Shown: positions 25,701-35,131, numbered from the stretch's first letter. The stretch: DNA of 64,000 nucleotides from Meandrina meandrites (GCA_963693305.1 OY855911.1:28916439-28980438), one strand, 5' to 3'. A program made the numbers and translations. The notes: generated by a model not told the origin, from the sequence alone.

Positions 25701-28700
25701 GTAACCCCGCCCCCCAACACACGACCCTGGTTCTCCTTCACTAATCAACACCCCCTCCTGCTCCCTGCATCGCCTATTACTTTCAACTATTCCCTGTCAA
25801 GTTAAACATGTACACCTTGGATAGGAGACAAACTTTCTGTTCAACTAGACTGAACGATGACTTCCGCTCAGACGCTCTGGTTACTGACATCGAAAAAAAG
25901 AAATTAAATTGAGAGCACTAAGAAAGCCCTTATTCAGTGTGGTGTGGTGTGGTGTAGGTAGGACTTCCAGCGAACAGTATTTGAATAATCGCCTCCCTCG
26001 ATTAACCGCACCCCTCCTCCCCCCCCCCCCCCCCCCCCGCCTTTGCGTAAAGACATCGCTGCGTCTATTGTTGTCAAGGAATGGATATGACGAACCAGCT
26101 GTTAAGAACCAAGTGAGTTTGATGAACTTTGCCCCTTAAACAACAAATAATCATGCTCAGTTGCAATTTACTGAATGTTTTTATGCTTTGTTTTACCAGC
26201 TTCTGATGGTAAATGATGACTTCTGTGTGGAGCGCCGTGTTTGTGTGGACATGAGTAAAATCCGAGCGACAAAGAAACTGTCCAGAGGATTTGAACCTCA
26301 CTCGATAAACCTTGTACAAGGTAAGGTTTGCAGTGTTTAAAGTCTGATTTAGAGATTTACAAAATCACCTCGAGTCGAAGGAGACTTTAGACGAAACTTT
26401 AAAATAATGCTTTGCTTAAGTAGAAAAACAGCTAAGAGATTAAAATAAACCAAAAAGGAACAAAGATAATAAACGACAAACCAGATTTAGTGCAAGATGC
26501 GTCATCTTTAATCCGAGTCCTTTAACTCCCATGAATTTTTTTTGTGTGGCCTTAAAATGTACTTAAATTTGCCCCAAACTGAATGTGTACTAATACCCAA
26601 TTCACACCAAAGCTTAAACATGTTTAAATGTTGTTTAGTTAAACACGGTTTAAAATTGTTTTCTTCATGGAAGTTGCTGACTGATGTTTATCGACTTCAA
26701 ATTTAGCACAATGAAAGCACAAATTAGAGCATACTTGAACCCTATGTAAAATTTAGTCTGTTAGTTGTCTGTTGCTGATTTTCATTTTCTTAAACCTGGT
26801 TTAACTAAACATGCTTTGTTGGTGTGAATCAGGTATAAGAGTCTAGATAGAACAGTGAACATGGCAAAGGTAGTGTTCTTGGACACGATTTGATTGGTTT
26901 TTCTTTCGTAGGTTCTCTCACTGTAGAAAACTTCGGAAAACTGAGCGAATATTCAGACACCAAACAAACGCTATATCCGATCGGTTACAGGTTTGTCACA
27001 AAACCTTTACTGTATTTCCATTCGCTGTGTTTATAGTGGTGTTTTCAGTAGCCTCTCTTATCCGCCCTTAGTCTGACAGGTTAGCCGTTTCGTCCAATTT
27101 TTGAAGCGAAAACTCACGAAAAAAAGAAGCCCTCACCACCCCCCTTATCAATATTAGTTTACTGTTGATTTGCCCCTTACGGTAAAATTTCGTTAATACC
27201 CCCCCCCCCCCTCCTCCTCCGGCTGAAACAAAGCCCTCCTGTCAATTTTCCCAAGCCCCACACAAAAAAATTCGGACACTTTTTTTTTTTTTCAAATATA
27301 AACTTAAACAGTCTTGAAGCTCAAAATTCTTCCAATATATTACTTTAGGGAGCAGCATCGAAAGGGACAGGGAATAGTTTTGTTCTAAATCGCTTTGTTC
27401 TTTTTAAAGAGATGTCGATTTTATCGCTCACGATCGCTTCTTCGGAAGTGTTTCAGTCGTTGTTACTTTATCACTTTTTGTTGTTTGTTGTTCGTTTGCC
27501 AGAACGAGTCGGCTGTACTGGAGTGTGAACGATCCCACGAAAAGATGTCGCTATTACTGTTCGGTGGAAGAGAAGAAAAGATCTTTGCAAAAGAAATCGC
27601 AACAAGACGTCAAGGAGTTAATTGATCAACAACATTTACACAAAGTCATTTCTCACGAGGAAGTGAACAAAAAGGAAAAACCAACGAAAAACTTGTCTAC
27701 ATCTCACGGAGATGCAAAGAACATGGCGCCTCCGCGCAACAATGTAACAAATGACTACTTAAACAGCTCTTATGGAAAGAAACTTAAAAGGATTGCCCCT
27801 CACCCGGGCCCTTCATTAATTAACCACACTGTATTTCCGGGAGTTCTCTTTAAGGATTCGAATTTGGGACCTTCAAGCTCACATTTATCTAAACTGAGAA
27901 GAATTCTTCCAGCTCCTCAAAAACCTTCTCCTACTTCTCCTTCGCACTCTCCAAGAAAACTCATTGAGCACTTAAACCGACAGACGAACCATTTACCAGC
28001 CATGATTAATCCTGTTTACGTTGAAAAATCGTCACCTGTTCCTAAGGACCCCTCTCCGCAAAAGGCCGCGCCTTCTAGAAATAGAAAAACGCCGCCCGCG
28101 GTGAAGAGAACAATAAGTTTTGAAGACACTATTCCACAGACTGTAAGACAGTTGAATTGCGACAACGAAGTGGTAGCTAAATCGGGAGAAGGAGATCTCT
28201 TAAATTCACCCGTGAAGGAAAAATCTTCCAAGTCTTGGTTAGTGAATCGTCGAGAGAGAGAAAACGCTTTGCATGGCGAAGAACTCTGTGTTTCTTTTGT
28301 CATTACAAGCGACGAAGGAATTAGGATTGAGGCGAATACGTGTGAAGGTATGTTCTGTTGTCTTTTTTTCGAACAGTTAAATTGTTTGTTTGTTTGTGCG
28401 CTTTTGAAACAAAAACCAACCCATTTACGATAATTACAATTATTTTGTAATTATTATAATATCACTCTACGATAAAGATGAAATGTTCATTTGTCACGAG
28501 CGTGGGGCGAAGAAAAAATCTGAGTCCCTGACGGGAATTCAATCCATGGCCTCCCAGGTACCGGGCGGGCGCTCTAACCACTGAGCTATGAGAGACTCGT
28601 GGTGAGCGATGCCATTTTCTAAGTTCATATGTGACACGCGTCCTGCATACTGCTATGATCAGCAATTTCCGGCAAATAGGTGAGGAGCAATAAGAACAAA

Positions 28701-31700
28701 GAATATAATCAATTAGGAGAGATTGTGGTGATGAAACATCAAATTCTCCGAACTAACGTTACAAGAAATGTATTACAATCAGTAAAGAGAGTTTGAGAGA
28801 AAGAGGATTGCATGTAAACTGAAGGGCCGTGACTCTTTACTTAAAGGAGCAAGACGTTTGCAGGTTCTATTCCTGTGCAGCAAACTTGCATACGCCAGTG
28901 TGGCTCCAGGAGACTGTTCCCAGCCTCCCAAGTTTCTCAACGCAAAAGAACGTACGCGAAAATAACCTTAAACAAGCGAGCGAAGAGAGCGCTTGCTCGC
29001 ACTAATTTTCAACTTTCTTGCGGTTCGTTTGTTCTTGAAAAACAGAGAGGCTGGGAACAAGTTATTTGAGTCGTCACGGAACGCTCATCCCCAAGAAGCG
29101 TTGCGTGATGTTCGATATAACGGCTACGACCGGGCTACATGTGGGGTAGTTAAGTTACCTTGCAAATGCTTTGTCCGTAAGCTTGTGCAAATCTCAGAGA
29201 AGAAGTTTTGAAAGGAAAAGCTAGTTCTTCCGACTAACATGAAAGTTAAAAATGACGGCATGTGTTCAGGAAAAAGTGTTAACTGGAATCTTGTGCTCTG
29301 TGATATTCTTAGGTGCTTGGAAGCAAGTTTTCGAAATGGTACAGGAAGCGAGAATAGACCGTCTTCTGAAGCTGGTTCCCTTTGCAGGTGCTGTTTGTTA
29401 TTTCTGTTTTCCTTCAGTTTGGAATTCCTGTAGTGTCTCTGTAATTGGTTGTTCCTGTGTTTTGAATAGAGATAGAGCAGTTTTCAATGAGTGTCGTAAG
29501 ACTAAAACCAAGGTGTCCATTCCGTCGAAGCGAATAGCCGGCACAAAGCGCGGGAAAACCTGACGTGTGCGAGTCACGATTGGCTAAGAAAGTTGCGTGA
29601 GTTTTTTGAACCAATCACTAAGCGTAGTGGAAAACCGCTCTTTTGGCGCGCACGTAAGAACCAAGCAGAGACACCCACGCATCTCTGTAGTTTTGCATCA
29701 TCAGTATGGAATGTTCTGGATCAAATCTCAGTCTTTCTTCGACTGAGAGACTGAGGGAAGATGGATGGAGCACGCGAAAAGAGACATTTTTACACAGACT
29801 ATGATTAACTCTTTAGTTATTTTGTTTTAATTCCACCGTCCTTAAAAACAAAAACGTTTTAATTATTCCTGTGATTTGTTCTTTCTAGGCGTGAATGGTA
29901 AAGCGATGTTTGGAGTTCATCAGGTGAGCGAACGTTACTCATTTGCCTTTTAAACTTTTCAAGTTATGAAGCAAAGAAAAGTAGAAACCAAGTTTAAATC
30001 TGTAATTTTTTTCCAGGAATCTGTTGTTTCCATGCTGGAACAGCTACCCGGAGCTCATCAACTTAAGCAGTACTCGTTTAAATACAACCCACAATTCGAC
30101 AAGAGCAGTTTGGAGGAAACACAGGTAAATTTTGGAAAAAATACGTCGATATAAGCGAGTTATGCTGGTGCGATTAATAACTGCACAGAATTTTCATTAT
30201 TGCTTTCTTTGTGCGGGCGAACCCCGTTACACGAGACATCTCGATCTTTCATTGATTGTACTGTTAAACCAAAGAGCGTTCTAGAATTTCAGTCAAAAAT
30301 CGCAATTCCACTTCTCCACAGGCTTTGAAAGAGAATCCGCACGGCTGTGCAAGAGCTGAGGTATTCAACAGGTAAGCAAAAGAGAAACAGTTTTTCATCC
30401 CATAAAGGAAACTTAGCAAAATGTCATTTTCCTCGACCAATTAGAATTTAGTCTCTATCTTGTTGACCAATCAGATTTAATCTCAAACGAACCGTATAGC
30501 TCCTAACCGCAATTTTCCCGCGGTTTTTCGTCTTTCGTGCCTACTTCCAAACTGCGTAATACTGACTTTAGTTCACTAATTTTTTGCACCGTTATACCAT
30601 TGAAATACACTGTCTAATTTTGTAGTAAAGGAGACAGACAGAACAGTAATTTTCTTTTTATTTTCTATTTTCAGAACCAAAAAGTACGACATGTTCGCCT
30701 TCTTGGCTTCTGTTCACCGCGTGGCTCCGCAGTTGGAAGAAAGTACAGAGGAGCAGGAGAACTCTGAACAGATGCGAGACGGACCGCTTACTGTTAAGTA
30801 CGTGAAGTAGCTTTTGTTTGAATGGTCACACACTAGGGTTTCATCCACAGACTTAAAAGATAGAATCACCTTGCCCAGCATATAAAAAAACTGTACCACG
30901 TGAAAGTACTGCTCGTTAGCTTTCATTTGAATGGTTACACACTAGGGTTCCATCCACAGACTTAAAAGTTAGAACCACCTTGCACAGCATAATAAACAGT
31001 ACCACATGAAAATACTGCTCAATAGCTTTCATTTGAATGGTCACACACTAGGGTTCCATCCACAGACTTAAAAGTTAGAACCACCTTGTACAGCATGATA
31101 AACTGTACCACATGAAAGTACTGCTCAATAGCTTTCATCTGAATGGCCACTCACTAGGGTTCCATCCACAGACTTAAAAGTTAGAGCCATCTCGTACTGC
31201 ATAATAAACAGAATCACATGAAAGTACTGCTCAGTAGCTTTCATTTGAATGGTCACACACTAGGGTTTGATCCACAGACTTAAAAGCTAGAGCCATCTTG
31301 TGCAGCATAATAAACAGTACCACATGAAAGTACTGCTCAATAGCTTTCATTTGAATGGTCACACACTAGGGTTTGATCCACGAATTATTTTTGGGAGTGA
31401 AAGTGTTGAAGAACTTTCGTACATATTTGTAGTCTGTTCCTCAAACTTACCACCATATGCGGGGGGTGACAACTCTAATAAACGCTGATTGAGCAATGCC
31501 TAGCCCTCGTTTAGTTCGGCTGCAACGCAGGCTAAGCAATGCCATGTCCAAATTGAGGTCGTCCCGAAAATTTGGACTATCCTCCCGATTTGGAGACTTC
31601 AGAAAGTACCATGTTGCTCGGCAAATTTAGACGACTGAAGTGAAACAAAGCTACTGTTTGAAATGTTCATACGGCAATTTGCGCGCGGCATTTGTAAATG

Positions 31701-34700
31701 TAAGGTTTACTCAAAACAACGTCATTTTGGACAATACTGTTATATCGCACAGTAGGAGACCAATCGGATTGCATACAACCTTATAGGTTCGTCAGTATGT
31801 TGAGTAATTTTGTACTGATTTTACAGACGCCCGACATGCCTGGACCTTCCTATGGCCATGAGGTACCGCCACCTTAAACAGTGTTCCTTCAACAAAGATG
31901 CTGTTGCCGTATACAGGTATGTGTCTCATCTTACCCCGTCTGTTACTGTATCTCCTATGATCTAATTAGAAATCTCCTCTTGTAAAGTCCATTTCGAAAA
32001 GGCACTCTTCGAAGGTTGAAACGCGTTTCTTCCTAAGGCCTGGTTTAAACGTTGCATTTTACATGCGCCGCGCTATAGTAATTCGAGTCGACTCGAATTA
32101 AAAAATTCGGCATTTGGTTTAAACGTCGCATTTAATTGTGTCGCATTTAATTGCTGAGCGTTCAATTCCAAGTATAAAAACCCCAAATTATCCGTTGTGG
32201 TTCAGGTTGTACACAATACGCGAAGTCTGGTCATTTTACGTTGTTGTTCCGCAAAGAACGGATTTGAACGGCACTGAAACTGGAACAGTCGAATATCCGA
32301 CTGGACTCGCATTTAATTCAAATCTGCCGAATTTAATTGTTTTAAACGTCGCATTTAACATGCACTTAATTCGGCAATTTGATTCGGCACGTTTAAACCA
32401 GGCCTAACTCCATGGAGACTGAAGCTTTTTTACCCTGTACCAAGCTGTTAGTGGGGATTTCGGACGAAGGAGAGCGGAGAGCTTTTTGCTGTTTTCTAAT
32501 TACTCCCGCAAAACCGAAGCTACCAAGGGAGTTCTGGTCATTCACATTTCACGCAAAGAAAGCTATTACCCAAACAGAACTGACGGAGAAAACATGCACT
32601 CCGCCCCAAGCGCGGGAAACCAAGCCACGTCACGTTTTGTTTTTGGTTTTACTCGTGATTGGTATAAAAACAGAAAAAACAACATGCTTGCTCTGATAAT
32701 TAAGACGTGATTAGCACGAGCTACTTAAGGACGTTCGCGCTAATTGTTTATGCGCATCCTTACTGCGCACGTAATTCCTGTCGCAACGTTACGCCACGTC
32801 ATGCATCGAGCGCGCGCGCTGAGGAAACTTTCCAACCACATATAGGGTGAGTAGCCGTTGCGATAACTTCGCTTGCAGTTTGCTAGCTTAAATGGTCGTT
32901 GACCCCTACTTTTTTCTTAACAGATCACTTTTGTTAACGATTATCTACGTTTTGTGAGAAAATGAAAAAAATCTATCGATTAAAAGGTTGATTTTTTTTT
33001 GTCCCACGCACGTTCGAATTCCGCTTTTTTGATCTTTTCGTTTTGTCGTACGACGGGTTCAAATGCCTCTTCCAGGGCTAAGTTTTGCATAAAAGATGGC
33101 AACACTTGAAATTATTTACGCAACAGACGCACTTCTTCAAAATATCGCCAAGATCGTTTGCCTCCGTTTTCTCATCATCGATAAATTAAACTACAAACCT
33201 TGAAAGCCGTGCGAAATTATGTGCGCCAATTCTTCAAAATCAGGCTAGTTTTCTACAGACTTTATCTCTGAAACGAAGTCGGTGACCCCCACTTTTTTTT
33301 GTATTTCTGACACAAGTAACTCATTATCCGTCCTCAGTAAAAATTTCAGAAAAATCTATCGACTAGAAAATTTTCGCGCGAACGTCCTTAACTAGAACTC
33401 GTACCAGAAAAAATCAACCATGGAAACGCAAAGCGAAAGCAAAGATGTAATTTCTTTCAAGAGTCAAAAACTTTTCTTGCTGCATTGGGAGAGCGTTGTT
33501 GGTACTGTACTTTTTCTGAGTCTTCTTTTGCACCTTGTAATCAAAGATTTGAGAGCCTAAAACAAGGAATAAACAACAAAAATGCTGACTAGCTGGACTT
33601 ATCCGAGGCCTTTTCTTATATCTGTTTTGTTTTTCTTTTAACTCAGGTCTCCGATTCATGGACGCGGCTTATTTTGTACTCGTAACATCGCCGCGGGTGA
33701 GATGGTGATCGAGTATTCTGGAATGTTGGTCCGTTCTGTACTCACCGACAAACGAGAGAAGTATTACGAGAGCAAGGTAAAAACATCTTTATAACACTTG
33801 ATTTTATAAAACATAACAGCATGATTTAGAAGGGAAGTTTTCAAACGTGACCCAGTAGTGATGTTTGTGGTGTTTCTTATCCGGAATTTGATTTTGAATT
33901 TTTGATAATTACGAACTGAAGAGAAACACGTGTAAATCAAGTTACGGGGATGACGGTGCCCGTTAGATCATTAAATAACAGAGCAATGCTCTTTAATATT
34001 TTTCCGGCTCTCATTATTTTTCCTTTTAACTGTAAAGGGAGTTGAGGGAGTTATTTCACAACATAGACAAAGATTTAAGCTTATCCAGGACAACAGCTTT
34101 TATATGGGAATTCAGTTTCCCCCTGCTGTTATCCTCCCACTAGTATTTTTTTTACCTTATATATCTTATCTTTTTAGTTGTAAATGTCTATTGTTTGGGA
34201 AATTTTAAACATAAAAAGCTGTTTCCCACGTAGTTTTCCTGTGAATTTATATTGATTGTCTGACTACATTGATTGTTTGCAGGGAATCGGCTGTTACATG
34301 TTTCGTGTTGACGGCACCTACGTTGTCGATGCCACTATGTGCGGAAACGCAGCTCGCTTTATCAATCACTCTTGCGAGGTACTGAACGCCAATAGTTACT
34401 AGCTACAATATAAAAAGTAAAAGTTATTCCCCCAGAATATAAGCGCATGAGCTTAGCTTTTAAACAAAGATGTAACCTCTTCCGATGAAGTGCCTCCTAC
34501 TGGAAGAACTTGTTCACATGTAGGTCGTTACCGTATAACCAGAGAGTTGTGATATTCATTTGCCAACTGTTGGACGTGTTTTGTGTTTATTGTCATGTTT
34601 AGTGCGGTATTACTGTAGGCGCCTAAATTGGTTTCATTACTGGTTTCGTTTCCACTCTGCTATTCTTATGATATGTTTGTCTTGTTTTTTTGTTTTCAGT

Positions 34701-35131
34701 GTAACTGCTATTCTCGTGTCATTACTGTGGATGGACAAAAGAAAATTATCATCTTCGCCTCCAGAAGGTATCAGAATGTTTCCTCAGTTAAAACAAACAA
34801 AGGACCGAACAAACAAACAAACAAACAAACAAACAAGCGAGCGAGCGAGCGAGCGAACGAACGAACGAACGAACGAACGAACGAACGAACGAACGAACGA
34901 ACGAAAAATGTTACTTGCGATTCATATGAGGCGTCACGCAACGTTTTCCTAGGATAGATTGCGTGACGGGCCCATGCCTTCTTTTAAAAGGAGAGTAATG
35001 AAAAATTGTTCATTTTTTCTTTCAGCATCTCAAGAGGAGAAGAGCTAACCTACGATTACAAATTCCCAATCGAAGATGAGAAGTTGACTTGCCTATGTGG
35101 CTCAAAGCACTGCCGCAAATACCTCAATTAA
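9099..35131 (+). CDS. KMT2A: KMT2A/B-class (MLL/Trithorax) histone H3 lysine-4 methyltransferase, complete
   Basis: 33 coding exons: 9099-9284, 9405-10221, 12338-12387, 12522-13546, 14386-14433, 15349-15416, 16093-16283, 16700-16816, 17276-17401, 17910-18002, 18396-18449, 19144-19455, 19848-19907, 20766-20843, 21632-21742, 22269-22357, 23552-23715, 23858-23991, 24669-24860, 25436-25594, 26200-26320, 26912-26990, 27503-28347, 29313-29387, 29889-29923, 30017-30124, 30322-30371, 30675-30797, 31827-31916, 33647-33776, 34283-34378, 34700-34767, 35026-35131. The sum is 6000 nt, phases agree throughout, and the stop is TAA. The start ATG at 9099 has a good context (CAAGATGG). Domain order is CXXC, PHD1-3, divergent bromodomain, ePHD, FYRN, FYRC, WIN, SET, post-SET, the layout of KMT2A/KMT2B. 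The family methylates H3K4 within WRAD/COMPASS complexes and maintains developmental gene expression. At 1999 aa it is about half the length of human KMT2A. The first donor (GAG|GTGCTT) is weak, and 5' UTR exons are not determined. Confidence 0.93.
11165..11262 (+). repeat. SINE-like fragment (tRNA-related)
   Basis: Contains B-box-like GGGTTCAAGCACTCGC followed by CTGGGGTCTGTGTGTTGTGT, the same order as the copies at 15538 and 62400. It sits in KMT2 intron 2, which otherwise shows only AT-rich sequence from 10222 to 12337. Confidence 0.5.
12338..13470 (+). other. KMT2 linker exons: disordered, charged region ahead of CXXC
   Basis: Exon 12338-12387 and most of exon 12522-13546 encode Ser/Glu/Lys-rich low-complexity protein. 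Just before the CXXC domain comes a Lys/Val/Ile repeat ([30 protein letters not shown]), a strongly basic approach that probably aids DNA or nuclear binding (inference). No clear AT-hook (GRP core) is visible. Confidence 0.7.
13471..15365 (+). other. KMT2 CXXC zinc finger (CpG-binding), split over three exons
   Basis: Two CxxCxxC clusters (CGNCRGC and CGECRWC) in the exon ending at 13546 are followed by [15 protein letters not shown] in 14386-14433 and VKRKC in the exon starting 15349. All eight zinc cysteines and the KFGG loop are present. In KMT2A this domain binds unmethylated CpG. Both introns fall inside the domain, and the second holds a hAT-like MITE. Confidence 0.92.
14676..15248. mobile_element. 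hAT-like MITE within the CXXC-encoding exons
   Basis: CTGCTAGA is duplicated exactly at 14668-14675 and 15249-15256. Termini TAGGGCTGCAACGATACA and TGTATCGTTGCAGCCCTA are inverted repeats of the classic hAT type. No transposase frame remains. It lies in the intron between exons 14386-14433 and 15349-15416. Confidence 0.9.
15538..15665 (+). repeat. tRNA-derived SINE, 5' part
   Basis: A box TGGCCTAATGG and B box GGTTCGAGCC are followed by CCAGGATCACTGGGTTGTGT and GTGTATAAATGGGTAC. Same family as 62400-62675. Confidence 0.65.
15955..16045 (+). repeat. SINE 3' fragment just upstream of KMT2 exon 7
   Basis: GAGTAGAAATACTCCTACTC, CTGGAATAAGCTCC and GGGCCACTTGG match the 3' halves of copies at 53000 and 62580. 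It ends about 50 nt before the exon at 16093. Confidence 0.65.
16700..19455 (+). other. KMT2 PHD fingers 1-3
   Basis: PHD1 spans 16700-17401 ([32 protein letters not shown]). PHD2 spans the end of that exon to 18449 ([33 protein letters not shown]). PHD3 is in 19144-19455 ([32 protein letters not shown]). The H3K4me3-reading cage of human PHD3 is Tyr, Tyr, Met, Trp; here it reads Tyr, Phe, Met, Trp, so it should still be aromatic. Confidence 0.92.
18792..19081. mobile_element. MITE with subterminal repeats in KMT2 intron 11
   Basis: Left CGGTCACCTCGCTCCATGGT and right terminus, reverse complement CCGGTCACGTCGCTACATAG, form imperfect inverted repeats. The motif GATCGCTCCCAACCAA-like is repeated several times inside both ends. 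The element ends only about 60 nt before the PHD3 exon. Confidence 0.75.
19643..19780. repeat. (GACT)n/(GATT)n microsatellite
   Basis: About 25 units of GATT preceded by GACT units, in the intron after the PHD3 exon; a shorter GACT run lies at 19469-19507. Antisense reading frames across it (Asn-Gln-Ser-Ile repeats) are artefacts. Confidence 0.95.
20021..20196. mobile_element. Tigger/pogo-like MITE with TA target duplication
   Basis: Termini CAGTGGAACCTCGATTTA and TAAATCGAGTTTCCACTG are inverted repeats of the Tigger type, flanked on both sides by TA (20019-20020, 20197-20198). Internal GTTCGTTAAATGGAGG-like motifs recur. Confidence 0.85.
20215..20530. repeat. Two SINE-like copies in opposite orientation
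   Basis: A plus-strand tRNA-like head (GTAGTGGTTTAGTGGATAGC, GGTTCTAGTCC) at 20223-20285 is followed by a minus-strand SINE at about 20300-20515 (GATGGGATGCTAGTCCATTG, ATACACCTGGGTG, GGTTTTGAACCTGGGCC). Confidence 0.6.
21229..21248. repeat. Poly-C tract
   Basis: About 19 consecutive C in KMT2 intron 14. Similar runs occur at 4836-4852, 25652-25671, 26018-26038, 27199-27212 and 40591-40608, and G-runs at 22927-22941, 56823-56843 and 62284-62309. Exact lengths are likely to be polymorphic or assembly-dependent. Confidence 0.8.
22389..22499. repeat. Foldback element
   Basis: GGTTGGATAACACTATGCAC at the left is mirrored by GATAGCGTTATCCACC at the right; the inner parts (GGATAAATAGCTATCCAG and CTGGATAGTGATTTATCC) also pair. 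Confidence 0.75.
22500..22640 (-). repeat. SINE-like copy, minus strand
   Basis: Read on the minus strand it has TAGCCAATGGTTAGTGTGC (A-box region), GGTTCAAGACC (B box) and GTGCTCTTCGGCAAGGCAC, the order of the 62400 copy. Confidence 0.65.
22651..22840. mobile_element. ATATCCATACCCC-family MITE (copy 1)
   Basis: Left GTTCCAGAAAATATCCATAC and right GTATGGATATCTTCTGAAAC are inverted repeats. The same termini bound the copies in MEGF8 introns at 42575, 42840, 43640, 45380 and 48978. Confidence 0.8.
22975..23176. mobile_element. MITE with CCCTTTTACTCCC termini
   Basis: Left TTAACCCTTTTACTCCCATG and right CTCCTGGGAGTGAAAGGATT form imperfect inverted repeats about 200 bp apart. The target site may be TTAA on the left, but the right side is not an exact copy. 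Confidence 0.55.
23335..23494. repeat. 160-bp foldback element
   Basis: GTTGTGGTTTAAATTTATTT is mirrored by AAATTTAAACCACAAC, with the inner TTTTTCAGAC..CCAGTT pairing with AACTGGTTTGAAAAA. It lies just before the KMT2 exon at 23552. Confidence 0.8.
24669..25594 (+). other. KMT2 extended PHD (ePHD)
   Basis: Two exons encode [49 protein letters not shown], then [27 protein letters not shown] and [12 protein letters not shown]. All zinc ligands of the C2HC pre-PHD plus PHD arrangement are present. Confidence 0.92.
26200..27592 (+). other. KMT2 FYRN domain
   Basis: Exons 26200-26320, 26912-26990 and the start of 27503-28347 encode [40 protein letters not shown] and [10 protein letters not shown]. 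This is the FYRN fold, which pairs with FYRC. Confidence 0.9.
26590..26838. mobile_element. Possible MITE in the FYRN intron
   Basis: Left ACCCAATTCACACCAAAGC and right GCTTTGTTGGTGTGAATCAGGT are imperfect inverted repeats, with inner GTTTAAATGTTGTTTAGTTAAAC and CTGGTTTAACTAAACATG. The target duplication is unclear. Confidence 0.5.
27593..28265 (+). other. KMT2 short FYRN-FYRC linker
   Basis: About 225 residues of Pro/Ser/Lys-rich disordered sequence lie between FYRN and FYRC, all in exon 27503-28347. In human KMT2A this interval is over 1500 residues and contains the two Taspase1 sites and the CBP-binding transactivation domain. I find no Q-[FILV]-D-G Taspase1 motif and no recognisable transactivation motif here. 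Confidence 0.75.
28266..30797 (+). other. KMT2 FYRC domain and WIN (WDR5-interaction) motif
   Basis: FYRC starts at [20 protein letters not shown] and runs through exons 29313-29387, 29889-29923 and 30017-30124 ([16 protein letters not shown], [20 protein letters not shown]). The next exons give [13 protein letters not shown], the Arg-containing ARAEV WIN motif that docks in WDR5; human has SARAEV, so the residue before is Cys here. Confidence 0.88.
28516..28625 (-). repeat. tRNA-derived SINE head, minus strand
   Basis: On the minus strand: TAGCTCAGTGGTTAGAGCGC (A box) then GGATTGAATTCCCGTC (B-box-like). The tRNA-like body is recognisable but the arms do not fold fully, so it is called a SINE head and not a functional tRNA. 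Confidence 0.6.
30808..31381 (+). repeat. 106-bp minisatellite in KMT2 intron 28
   Basis: Unit starts (TAGCTTT..TTTGAATGG) at 30808, 30917, 31023, 31129, 31235 and 31341 give spacings of 109, 106, 106, 106 and 106: about 5.4 copies. Each contains CACACTAGGGTT, CCACAGACTTAAAAG and CATGAAAGTACTGCTCA. The array begins 11 nt after the splice donor at 30797. Confidence 0.95.
32037..32404. mobile_element. PIF/Harbinger-like MITE with TAA target duplication
   Basis: Termini GGCCTGGTTTAAACG and CGTTTAAACCAGGCC are exact inverted repeats, flanked by TAA on both sides (32034-32036, 32405-32407). The interior repeats GTTTAAACGTCGCATTTAA. Confidence 0.88.
32729..33387. mobile_element. TTAA-target MITE (copy A)
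   Basis: TTAA flanks both ends (32725-32728, 33388-33391); termini GGACGTTCGCGC and GCGCGAACGTCC are exact inverted repeats. TTAA sites are used by piggyBac and Kolobok elements. It sits in the intron before the first large SET exon. Confidence 0.88.
34794..34905. repeat. (AAAC)n(GCGA)n(ACGA)n microsatellite in the last KMT2 intron
   Basis: Consecutive AAAC, then GCGA, then ACGA units run through the intron between exons 34700-34767 and 35026-35131, starting about 30 nt after the donor. Confidence 0.95.

Larger units (their letters stand above)
31827..35131 (+). other. KMT2 SET and post-SET domains
   Basis: Five exons encode [83 protein letters not shown] then [35 protein letters not shown] and the post-[16 protein letters not shown], then stop. 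The catalytic TYDY tyrosines, the RFINHSC S-adenosylmethionine motif and the CxCx4C zinc ligands are present. The usual NHSCEPNC reads NHSCECNC, exactly at the exon junction 34378/34700. The Lys-methylation fold otherwise looks intact. Confidence 0.95.

Noticed and set aside
28516..28625. Functional tRNA gene
   Set aside because: A and B boxes are present but acceptor and anticodon stems do not pair properly, and it resembles SINE heads.
30808..31381. CRISPR-like array
   Set aside because: The 106-bp units are contiguous copies without unique spacers, in a eukaryotic intron; this is a minisatellite.
34560..34957. Open frames with Lys-Gln-Thr-Asn and Glu-Arg-Thr-Asn repeats
   Set aside because: They read through the AAAC/GCGA/ACGA microsatellite in the last KMT2 intron; only 34700-34767 is coding, in its own frame.
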